NCBI GenBank assembly: GCA_016722445.1
Contig: JADKIZ010000017.1
Coordinates: 1 to 64,000 of the forward strand
Length of the DNA: 64,000 nucleotides
Direction: 5' to 3'
Source of the DNA: Flavobacteriales bacterium
GTDB lineage: Bacteria; Bacteroidota; Bacteroidia; Flavobacteriales_D; Sanyastnellaceae
Positions 18,275 to 28,400 of the stretch are shown piece after piece; positions within the stretch are counted from its first letter, which is position 1; every line of letters starts with the position of its first letter. A program made the translations under genes and the position numbers. Below the pieces are notes generated by a model. The model was not told the DNA's origin, did not search any database, and saw only the letters and a list, made by a program, of their open reading frames with translations.

Positions 18275-19337
18275 TTAACAGTAAAACTCTACCACACAGG
18301 TAGTCATTTTCCGCTCCGAATATAGCATTCCTTTGAATTCCGGAGCATGAATTCCGTCACCAAAAGAAATATTGCCCTTTAAAACGACCGCTTCATCCCA
18401 TAATCCTTTGTGAATCAATTGTGACAAGGTGAATGCTCCGCCTTCGACCAAAACAGATTGAATATTTCTACGATACAGCTCAGACAGGATGAATTCCGGC
18501 AGATCATTGGAAAAATCAACATGAAACCACTCGACATGATCCTGTTACCTCATGTTCTTTTTCAGTAAAAACAAGGGTTTGTGCATCCTGATTCAACACA
18601 TTTGAATCAGAAGGAATTTTGCGTTCACGGTCAATGATTACCCTAAGTGGATTGCTGCCTTCAACTTCACGCACAGTCAATGTTGGATTGTCGTTCAATG
18701 CCGTGTTGGTTCCAATCAATATGGCAACATGTTGCGCTCTTAGATGATGAACAAAAACCCGGGCATCGTCACCCGTAATCCAATTCACTCCGACATCATT
18801 CGATTGTCTTTTTTTATCGATAAAACCATCTTGGGTCTGAGCCCATTTGAGCGTGATAAATGGGCGTTTCTTTTCATGAAAAGTGAAGAAACGACGATTC
18901 AGATGTCGACACTCAGCATCAAGCACACCAATGATTACCTCAATACCATGTGTCTTGAGACGCTCTATTCCCTTACCTGATACATTCGGATTGGGATCCG
19001 AGGAGCCGATGACCACTCTCGGAATTCCCATTTGAACAATCAAATCAGCGCAGGGAGGAGTTTTGCCAAAATGAGAACAAGGCTCCAGATTGACATAAAT
19101 GGTAGCATCCTTCAACAACGCTTTATCCTGAACTGAATGTATGGCATTGACTTCAGCATGAGGACCACCATAGAACTGATGAAAACCCTCGCCAATGATC
19201 AAACCGTTGTGAACGATCACAGAGCCCACCATTGGATTTGGTGCCACCTTTAACTCACCGCAACGGGCGAGTTGAAGACAACGTCTCATGTAGGTTTCAT
19301 GCCACTGATCAGACACTTGATTCAATTCTTTTATCAA
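18275..19337 (-). CDS. ribD: Riboflavin biosynthesis protein RibD, one frameshift
   Basis: RibD deaminates diaminohydroxyphosphoribosylaminopyrimidine (N-terminal domain) and then reduces the ribose (C-terminal domain) in riboflavin synthesis. The first frame (19337 to 18516) shows the deaminase zinc motifs GGPHAEVNAI and EPCSHFGKTPPC, then the reductase start FITLKWAQTQDGFI and VAILIGTNTALNDNP. It stops prematurely after KEHEVTGS. The next frame continues the domain: HVEWFHVDFSNDLPEFIL, then SVLVEGGAFTLSQLIHKGL, to a stop at 18275. The break is at about 18540. The total of about 353 residues is normal for the family, which favours a sequencing indel over a real pseudogene. A palindromic element abuts the start codon. 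Confidence 0.85.
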
Positions 19338-19338
19338 G

Positions 19339-19524
19339 TTTAACCCAAATCATGCAGTCGAATTTCTATTCCGATCCAAAACAACTTTGAATACTCGCAC
19401 TTGCTCGTTTCGGGTGCTCACCATGGGAGTGACCATGTTTGTGCGCCCGAAACTTGCGCGAGCGCTCGTATTCTTTGGTGTTTTGAATCTCATTGACGAA
19501 ATCGACTGCATGATCTGGGTTTAA
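19339..19524. repeat. 186-bp palindromic element (MITE-like)
   Basis: Outer arms TTTAACCCAAATCATGCAGTCG (19339-19360) and CGACTGCATGATCTGGGTTTAA (19503-19524) are inverted copies. The interior is also an imperfect palindrome (GAATACTCGC... and ...GCGCTCGTATTC; GTTTCGGGTGC and GCGCCCGAAAC), so the whole element can fold into one long hairpin. It lies 2 bases from the ribD start, between gcvT and ribD. A 64-codon open frame across it is a by-product. No transposase is encoded. Confidence 0.65.
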
Positions 19525-19628
19525 GTGGACAAGATCGGCATAAAACCCATGCTTGACCACAAGAAGGTATGCTCAAATTCAATCCGAATCTAGCTGAAAG
19601 ATTCGGAGGTTATGGAGCAAGACAGATC

Positions 19629-20729
19629 TTATGCTTTGTAAAATGGTAAAGCTGTAACTACTGCTTTCAAAGCCTTGCCGCGAATATTGATGAAAATTTC
19701 AGAACCAGGTTTTGAAAGTTCGGTAGGGACATACGCCATACCAATTGGCTTATTCATTGAAGGAGATTGTGTGCCGCTGGTAACAACACCAATTACATTC
19801 ATATTGGCATCTACTACCTCATAGCCATGACGTGGAATTCCTTTGTCGATCAATTCGAAACCAACCAGTTTTTTAGCCACACCATTTTCTTTATGTGAAC
19901 GGATCGCTTCGGAGTTGACGAAAGTTTTGGTGAATTTGGTAATCCAACCAAGACCTGCTTCAATCGGTGAAGTTGTATCATCAATATCATTTCCATAGAG
20001 ACAAAAACCCATTTCAAGGCGGAGGGTGTCTCTAGCTCCTAAACCAATCGGTTTAATGCCAAACTCAGCACCAGCACTCATCACAGCATTCCAAATCTCT
20101 TCGGCATTTTCATTCGGGAAATAAATTTCACAACCACCGGCGCCAGTATAACCTGTTGTTGAAACGATCACATTTTCTACACCCGCAAAAGTTCCCATCT
20201 TGAAAGTATAATATTCCATACTCAAAAGATCCATATCGGTAAGCTTTTGCATGGCTTGAAGCGCTTTCGGTCCCTGCACGGCAAGAAGTGATGTCTTTTC
20301 GCTGTGATCTTCGAGTTTCGCACCGAAAGTATTTTTACTGTTGATCCAATTCCAATCCTTTTCAATATTGGAAGCATTCACAACGAGTAAATACAATTCA
20401 TCGTGAAAACGATACACGAGCAAGTCATCCACGATACCACCTTGATCGTTTGGTAAACATGAATACTGCACTTTACCATCAACCAGTTTGGAAGCATCAT
20501 TGGAGGTGACATACTGAATGAGTTCCAGCGCACCTTTTCCGCTTACCAGAAATTCACCCATATGGCTGACATCAAAAACACCCAAAGCCTTTCGCACGGT
20601 ATTGTGTTCATCGAGCAGTCCAGAATATTGAACCGGCATAAGATATCCGGCAAAAGGAACCATTTTAGCTCCGAGGTTCTGATGCACTTGTGTGAGTGCT
20701 GTAAGCTTAAGGTCGGTAGTCACTTCCAT
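19629..20729 (-). CDS. gcvT: Glycine cleavage system T protein (aminomethyltransferase)
   Basis: The 366-residue length is normal for GcvT, which transfers the methylene group from aminomethylated H-protein to tetrahydrofolate and releases ammonia. Family features seen are MVPFAGYLMPVQY, RKALGVFDVSHMGEF, QYSCLPNDQGGIVDDLLVYRF, FVTTGYTG-like VSTTGYTGAGGCEIYF, KPIGLGARDTLRLEMGFCLYG and GVVTSGTQSPSMNKPIGMAYV in the C-terminal barrel. No gcvH or gcvP is adjacent, as is usual in Bacteroidota. It is separated from ribD by the palindromic element. Confidence 0.95.
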   Translation of the reverse strand: MEVTTDLKLTALTQVHQNLGAKMVPFAGYLMPVQYSGLLDEHNTVRKALGVFDVSHMGEFLVSGKGALELIQYVTSNDASKLVDGKVQYSCLPNDQGGIVDDLLVYRFHDELYLLVVNASNIEKDWNWINSKNTFGAKLEDHSEKTSLLAVQGPKALQAMQKLTDMDLLSMEYYTFKMGTFAGVENVIVSTTGYTGAGGCEIYFPNENAEEIWNAVMSAGAEFGIKPIGLGARDTLRLEMGFCLYGNDIDDTTSPIEAGLGWITKFTKTFVNSEAIRSHKENGVAKKLVGFELIDKGIPRHGYEVVDANMNVIGVVTSGTQSPSMNKPIGMAYVPTELSKPGSEIFINIRGKALKAVVTALPFYKA

Positions 20730-20804
20730 TTGAGTATGTGAAATTGGATTAATTTATTGTGTCAAAATTAGGAAAGCCTGGGGGCTGATGCTCAAATTAC
20801 TTCT

Positions 20805-21899
20805 TCACGCTTTAGGATTATTCAAAAGAGCGTCAAATGCTTTCAGATACAATTCGCGATTCGCGATGACACTGTACTTATCTATGACGGTGTTTCTGGC
20901 AGCCTGACCAATTCTTATTCTCAATTCCTCATTCGCAATGAGACTTGAAATGATATCAACCCATTCTTCGGTATCCGTTGCTAAAAACCCATTGTTACCA
21001 TGTTGAATAATTTCCGAATTCACGCCAACCGGCGACATAATGGTTGGAATTCCAAGGGCCATGTATTGCAACCCTTTCAATCCGCATTTGCCCTTGGCCC
21101 AAGGATCATCCGGTAAAGGCATGATGCCGATATCAATTCCAGATAACTCTTTCACCTCATCCCTTTTACTCCAGGCAATACCTTGTATTCCGAGTTCCTC
21201 ATGCCTGTATGTGCCATCGCCAATCACCTTGAATTCGATTTTTTTCCCAAACCTCTCTTTTAATTTCTTCAAAAAAGGTGTGGCAAATTCAAAGTGTTTG
21301 ATGGTCGTTAAGCTTCCACTCCATCCTATCACTATGCGATCATTTGGTTTGATCACTTCTTGTTTCAAATATTCATTGGTGTCAATGGTCGTTGGAACGA
21401 GCATCACATTATTATTAAACTGTGAAGCATAATCGGCCAGATAGCGATTTCCAGCGAAAACCAAATCTGCATAGGCAATACTCTTTTCAATTTTTTCTGG
21501 TTTCTTCAACCATGCAAAGAGTTTGTTAGCGTCGCTTGTATCATTGAGCCAGATGGCATCATCAAAATCGTAAACCACACGGGCACCGGACTTTGAGAAA
21601 GCTTTTTCAAATCTGGTAGTACCAGTCATAAAAGCCTCCCTTGCAATAAAAACAAGATCGAAATTCCGCGCTCTCCGAATATCCCTTTGCCGCAGTTGGA
21701 ATTTACGAAACATCAGCAAGGCTTTTTTGATGTAGTTGCCCTTGCCATACAGCAACTTGTCATCTGATTCATTCAACAGATAAGATAGCTCACAATGATA
21801 CCCATGAGCTTCGAGCCAGCTGAAATATTGCTCAAAACGAAAGCGCTGATTTGGTGCGCGGTCCTTTCGATGTGCTGCTATGAAAAGTATTTTTCTGAT
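20805..21899 (-). CDS. Glycosyltransferase, GT4-like
   Basis: The C-terminal Rossmann half is typical of GT-B glycosyltransferases: RIVIGWSGSLTTIKHFE, FKVIGDGTY, KCGLKGLQYMALGIPTIMSP, NSEIIQHGNNGFLA, RIRIGQAARNTVIDKYS. These use nucleotide sugars to build glycans or lipopolysaccharide. The first ATG/GTG/TTG is a TTG at 21776, but the frame upstream to 21899 encodes a conserved N-terminus (RKILFIAAHRKDRAPNQRFR), so translation should begin near 21899. There the sequence has ATC where ATG is expected, either a base error or a non-standard start. The span given uses this start. The gene diverges from the OsmC gene with about 35 bases between them. Confidence 0.8.
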   Translation of the reverse strand: MRKILFIAAHRKDRAPNQRFRFEQYFSWLEAHGYHCELSYLLNESDDKLLYGKGNYIKKALLMFRKFQLRQRDIRRARNFDLVFIAREAFMTGTTRFEKAFSKSGARVVYDFDDAIWLNDTSDANKLFAWLKKPEKIEKSIAYADLVFAGNRYLADYASQFNNNVMLVPTTIDTNEYLKQEVIKPNDRIVIGWSGSLTTIKHFEFATPFLKKLKERFGKKIEFKVIGDGTYRHEELGIQGIAWSKRDEVKELSGIDIGIMPLPDDPWAKGKCGLKGLQYMALGIPTIMSPVGVNSEIIQHGNNGFLATDTEEWVDIISSLIANEELRIRIGQAARNTVIDKYSVIANRELYLKAFDALLNNPKA

Positions 21900-21933
21900 G
21901 CCTGCGAAAATAACCTGCGATTACTTTCGTAAC

Positions 21934-22386
21934 ATGAGAACCCATGAATATCAGCTACAAATAGTCTGGACTGGCAATAACGGCACTGGTACCAGCGACT
22001 ATACACAATATCGCCGCGATCATGAAATCTCCGCCAAAGGGAAAACCACTTTGTACGGTTCTGCAGATCCCGCATTCCGCGGCGATCCAGGGAAGTATAA
22101 TCCGGAAGAGTTGTTTCTTTCATCCATATCAACCTGTCATATGCTGTGGTTTCTTCACCTTTGTTCAGATGCAGGTATTGTCGTTATGTCTTATGAAGAC
22201 AATCCAATAGGCTACATGATAGAAGGCGGAACTGAAGCTGGGAGATTTATCAAAGTGGAATTACATCCTGTCATCTCGATCACCGATCAAGCAAGACTGC
22301 AGGAAGCCCATCAACTACACTTTGCTGCAAGTGAAAAGTGTTTTATCAGAAACTCCTGCAATTTTCCGATAGAATGCGTGCTATGA
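21934..22386 (+). CDS. OsmC family protein
   Basis: From the ATG at 21934 the protein is 150 residues (MRTHEYQLQIVWTGNNG). OsmC/Ohr-fold features are ADPAFRGDPGKYNPEELFLS, then SSISTCHMLWFLHLC with the first conserved cysteine in STCHM, and the second cysteine near the end (AASEKCFIRNSC). Members reduce organic hydroperoxides through this cysteine pair. The 18 upstream in-frame residues overlap the divergent glycosyltransferase start and are not needed. The -7-like box TACTTTCG lies just upstream (21922-21929). A strong bidirectional terminator follows the gene. Confidence 0.85.
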   Translation: MRTHEYQLQIVWTGNNGTGTSDYTQYRRDHEISAKGKTTLYGSADPAFRGDPGKYNPEELFLSSISTCHMLWFLHLCSDAGIVVMSYEDNPIGYMIEGGTEAGRFIKVELHPVISITDQARLQEAHQLHFAASEKCFIRNSCNFPIECVL

Positions 22387-22416
22387 AGTAATTTTCATCC
22401 AAACAACCGCATAAAA

Positions 22417-22444
22417 AAAGGGCAGTGTTTTCACACTGCCCTTT
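22417..22444. terminator. Bidirectional rho-independent terminator
   Basis: The stem AAAGGGCAGTGT / ACACTGCCCTTT with a TTTC loop has an A-run on the left and T-rich sequence on the right, so it can end both the OsmC gene (+) and the giant T9SS gene (-), which converge here. Confidence 0.85.
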
Positions 22445-22463
22445 GCCAAACACTTTGAATCAA

Positions 22464-25400
22464 TTAGTTTGTAACGATGACCTTTTGATTTACAAGGCCA
22501 TCAGCATTTTCACCACGGATAAAATAGAATCCGGTACTCAAACCTGTTATTTCTGTTCTGAATAAATTGTATTCATTCAGTTCAAAAGTGCTTACCATTT
22601 GACCAACCTGATTGATTAAATAGAATTGACCTTTTGAAGGTGACTCAACCATGAAAGTACCAGTATTCGGATTAGGATAAATTTTCAAATTAACATCCAC
22701 ATCCATATTCTTGAGAATGGCTTCATCACCGCCCTCCGCAGCCATACATGTAGTAACAGTCACCGACTTAGATCGGTTTGCAGAAGTACCGCATGCGTTC
22801 GTTGCTTTCACATACAACGTACCATTTACGCCACCCCAGTTCACCGTCAAAGAATCAGTTCCTTGTCCTGAAGCTATCGTAACGCTTGCAGGAACAGTCC
22901 ATGTATAAGTTAAACCACTGATTTCAGTAGTAGAATATACCAATCCGGTCTGACCACTGCACACAGGTGTAGGACCGACAATGGTTGCCGGCGTAGCTGG
23001 CTTACCATACAAGGTGAGGCATTTGTTTGTTCCATTACCACAAGCATTAGATGCATAAACACATAGAGATCCGGAAATGAAGTTCGCAGGAACGTTGATC
23101 ACAACGCTGTTACCATTATTGGTTACCATCGTGCAACCAGCAGGCAATGTCCATGTATATCCTGTAGCTCCTGATACTGCACTCACGCTATAAGTGAAGT
23201 TACCACCAGCACAAAGGTTGGTAGACGTACCAGAGATCACGCCCGAAATATTCGGCACAGAATAAACATTGGTACTTCTGATGGCACCTGTTCCGCAATT
23301 GCTCACGCCTCGCACACTCACAACTCCACTTGTAAAGTTGGATGGGAAAGTCACGTTGATGCTGTTCGTTCCTTGACCTGAATTGATCACTGCTCCTGAT
23401 GGAACAGTCCACAAATAACTTGTAGCAGCAGTCATCGCTGCGATGCTATAAGTCTGGGTTGAACCCGAACAAACTCCAACCGTAGTTCCGGAGATGGTTC
23501 CAGGCGTGCCAGGAATACCATAAACAGACATATTGCGATTAGAACTTTGACCAAAACAATTCACAGATCTCACTGAAACTGTTCCTGATGTTGTGAAAGC
23601 AGCACCGAAAGCAATGGTGCAAGATGTTGTTCCCTGTCCACTCACAATGGATGCATTCACTGGTGCAGTCCATGTGTATGACGCAGCATTAGTAACAGGA
23701 GAGATCGTGTAGGTCTGGGTTGTATTTGCACAAACATTAAAGCTTGGTCCTGAAATCATGCCCGGCATGGAAGGATTAGCCGTGAGTGCAATGACAGAGC
23801 GACAGAAAGAAACACTTTGACCGCAAGCATTCACTGCTTTGATGCAAAGATTACCAGTCGCATAAGTAGCGCCAAAGCTTAAAGTAATCGAGTTTGTGGT
23901 TGAACTTCCAGTTGCTCCAGTTGGCAATGTCCACACATATGAAGTTGCACCAGCCACTGGATCAACATAGAAAACATTTCCTGTTGAATTTCTACAAACA
24001 CCATTCGGTCCATAGATAAATGTTGGAGCTGCAGGGGCACTGCCACCATCATTGCCAACAACCGCGTTTGCGTTTGCTGTGCAACCACCTGCTCCCGTTA
24101 TGGTCACCGAATAATTACCAGCTTGCACATTGCTTAAATCCTCACTGGTGGCACCATTGCTCCACAAATAAGTGAATGGGCCAGGATTATCTGATACAGT
24201 AAGATCAACACTTCCATTGCTTCCTCCAACACATGTTGCGTTAGTTGCTACTGCAGAGGCAGTCATGGTGCAACATCCTTCATCGACCGAAGTATCGCAG
24301 TCATCATCTATACCATTGCCACAAACTTCTGTAGCACCCGGATAAATGTTCTCATTGCCATCATTACAATCGGTGCTGTTGCCTACATAACCAATAGGCT
24401 GCGTGCAGCCAGTGCTGGTCGAGGCCAAATCACCAAATCCATCACCGTCTGTATCTGCATACCAAGTAGATGTCGCAGAAACTGTGATGGATATTTGATT
24501 CGAATTAGCTGTTGAAGGACTTGCACAAGCGTCATTCGATGTCAATACACAACTCACCACCTGACCATTGGTCAATGATGAAGTTGAATATGTATCGCTG
24601 TTGGTACCTACGTTAGAACCATCCACTTTCCATTGATAAGAAGGAGATGCGCCACCATTGGTTGGTGTTGCAGTGAAGGTCAATGATGAGCCAGCACAAG
24701 TTGGATTGCTTCCACTAGTCAATGCAATTGCAACAGATGGTGTTACTGATGTAGTAACGTTCATCGTGATATTGTTTGAGTTCGCAGTTGTCGGACTTGC
24801 ACAAGATGCATTCGATGTCATTGTACAACTTACCACCTGACCATTGGTCAATGATGAAGTTGAATATGTAGCGCTATTGGTACCAACGTTTGAACCATCC
24901 ACTTTCCATTGATAAGAAGGAGATGCGCCACCATTGGTTGGTGTTGCAGTGAAGGTCAATGATGAACCTGTACAAGATGGATTGCTTCCACTAGTCAATG
25001 CAATTGCAACAGATGGTGTTACTGATGTAGTAACGTTCATCGTGATATTGTTTGAGTTCGCAGTTGTCGGACTTGCACAAGATGCATTCGATGTCATTGT
25101 ACAACTTACCACCTGACCATTGGTCAATGATGAAGTTGAATATGTAGCGCTATTGGTACCAACGTTTGAACCATCCACTTTCCATTGATAAGAAGGAGAT
25201 GCGCCACCATTGGTTGGTGTTGCAGTGAAGGTCAATGAAGCCCCTGCACAAGTTGGATTACTTCCGCTTGTCAATGCAATTGCAACAGATGGTGTTACTG
25301 ATGAAGTAACCGTCATCGTGATATTGTTTGAGTTCGCAGTTGTCGGACTCGCACAAGATGCATTCGATGTCATTGTACAACTTACCACCTGTCCATTGAT

Positions 25401-28400
25401 CAATGATGAAGTTGAATATGTAGCGCTATTGGTACCAACGTTTGAACCATCCACTTTCCATTGATAAGAAGGAGATGCGCCACCATTGGTTGGTGTTGCA
25501 GTGAAGGTCAATGAAGCCCCTGCACAAGTTGGATTTGTTCCGCTTGTCAATGCAATTGACACAGATGGTGTTACTGAAGAAGTAACCGTCATCGTGATAT
25601 TGTTCGAGTTCGCAGTTGTCGGACTTGCACAAGATGCATTCGATGTCATTGTACAACTTACCACCTGACCATTGGTCAATGATGAAGTTGAATATGTAGC
25701 ACTATTAGTACCAACGTTTGAACCATCCACTTTCCATTGATAAGAAGGAGATGCGCCACCATTGGTTGGTGTTGCAGTGAAGGTCAATGAAGCTCCCGCA
25801 CAAGTAGGATTGGTTCCGCTTGTCAATGCGATTGACACAGATGGTGTTACTGTTGAAGTAACAGTCATTGTGATATTGTTCGAGTTCGCAGTTATCGGAC
25901 TTGCACAAGATGCATTCGATGTCATTGTACAACTTACCACCTGACCATTGGTCAACGATGAAGTAGTATATGTTGCACTGTTGGTGCCTACGTTCGAGCC
26001 ATTCACTTTCCACTGATAAGATGGAGATGCACCACCATTGGTTGGTGTTGCCGTGAAGGTCAATGATGAACCTGTACAAGTTGGATTGGTTCCGCTTGTC
26101 AATGCGATTGACACAGATGGTGTTACTGAAGAAGTAACCGTCATCGTGATATTGTTTGAGTTAGCAGTTGTTGGACTCGCACAAGCGGCATTCGATGTCA
26201 TCGTACAACTCACCACCTGACCATTGGTCAATGATGAAGTAGTATATGTTGCACTGTTGGTGCCTACGTTCGAGCCGTTCACTTTCCATTGATAAGATGG
26301 AGATGCGCCACCATTGGTTGGTGTTGCAGTGAAGGTCAATGAAGCTCCTGCACAAGTTGGATTTGTTCCGCTTGTCAATGCAATTGACACTGATGGTGTT
26401 ACTGTTGAAGTAACGTTCATCGTGATGTTGTTTGAGTTAGCAGTTGTTGGACTTGCACAAGATGCATTCGATGTCATCGTACAACTCACCACCTGACCAT
26501 TGGTCAATGATGAAGTAGTATATGTTGCACTGTTGGTGCCTACGTTCGAGCCGTTCACTTTCCATTGATAAGATGGAGATGCGCCACCATTGGTTGGAGT
26601 AGCAGTGAAAGTCAATGATGATCCCGCACAAGAAGGATTGTTTCCAGATGTGAGTGCTATGGATACTGCTGGAGTAACCGCATTATTGACTGTCATCGTA
26701 ATACTGTTCGATGAAATCGTTGCTGTTCCTCCACCAATCGTAAAGGTGATGTTTGGTCTGTAAGAAACAGTTGTACCTGTCGCAACAGAACAAGCACCTG
26801 CACCAGCTACATCGTCTGCCTGATAATAAGTGCAAGCTACAAAAGAGCTTGCCGTTCTGTAAGTTTGATATGCTGCCGTACCGACAACTTGGTTAGAAAA
26901 ACAAATATCAATGACGATATTGCTTGTTCCATCCCAGTTGAAAGGGGTTGTAAATACATGTGTATTCAATGTATTGAGCGCTGGTGTGTAGTTTGTTGGT
27001 CCATACACTGTTGTAAATGTTGGGGTTTGGAAGGTGGTTGTAGCGACAGTTGCGGTAGTATGCGCCATTTTCATGGTATAACCATTCAAAGTAGCTGGAT
27101 CACCCGTTGTTCCTGCTACATCAAATCCCAAAGAAGAAATACTACCAGCAGCGAGACCGAGTGCTGTCAATTCCGATGCACGGATAATCCATTGTTGACG
27201 GCCATTACCGTAATATGTTGGATAAGCAGCTCCCTGAGCACTTGTTGTCGCATTTGTGGTAGTACCTGTTCCGAGTTTGGCAATCGAAGGACAAGAACCC
27301 GCAGAGGTCAATTGACATAATACAACATCATTATTGGCCAATGCTGAAGTTGTGTAGGTGGTACTATTTGTTCCCACATTGCTACCATTCAATTTCCACT
27401 GATAAATCGGGGAAACGGCATTGGTCGTCGTAGCAGTGAATGTCGCGCTAACTCCATTGCACATAGGATTCGTACCTGCTGTCTGTGCTACGCTAATGGT
27501 TGCTGAACCAGCAGAATTTACCGACATCGTGATGGCATTTGAGGTAGCAGTTGATGAAGTCACACATGCCACTGAAGAGGTCATGACACAAGTAACTATC
27601 TGTCCGTCGGTTAAAGTAGCAGAACTATAAGTCGGACTGTTGGTGCCAACATTGGTTCCGTTCACTTTCCATTGATATGAAGGTGTTGCTCCACCATTAG
27701 TTGGTGTTGCAGTAAATACCACACCAATATTCGGACATGTTGGATTCGAACCTCCAGTAATGGCAATGGATACTGCTGGAGTAACCAAAGTTGTAGTTGA
27801 CATGGTGATGGCATTTGACGTTGCTGGATTGTTGGTAACACCTGCCAGATTTGAGGTCATCACACAAGTCACAACTTGACCAGCAGTCAATGTTGAAGTT
27901 GAATATGTTGGACTGTTGGTTCCCACATTGGCTCCGTCAACTTTCCATTGATAAGATGGAGATGAACCACCATTGACAGGAGTTGCGGTAAACACAGATG
28001 TTTCACCAGGACATTTTGGATTATTACCACTTGTTAGAGAAATAACGACACTGGCATCCGTGGTGCAGCTTTGGATTTGATACGAAAAGATATGCGTTCG
28101 GGCAGCACTGCCTCCACTTGTACCCCCCATGTATTCACTGGTACTCCAGAAAGTAATACCATCAGGATCGAGACAAGTGTGCGAGTAATCTCCAACCCTG
28201 TTTGTTCCTGTCTGATAACCAGTACCAGCCACCACCTGTACTTCCGTCAAAGGAAGTGTACCAAGTGGGTCACAAGTTCTTCTACCAGTATAATAGAGAC
28301 CAGGATAAATAGAGGTTGCATCAGACTTGATATAACTCAAACCAATAGAACCGTTGTTATCCATTGCAATTGCACCCATCCAGCGTGTAGCTGCATCAGG

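Noticed and set aside
24658..26496. Series of ~60-codon plus-strand frames spaced 276 bases
   Set aside because: They are antisense shadows of the tandem Ig-like repeats in the giant T9SS gene.
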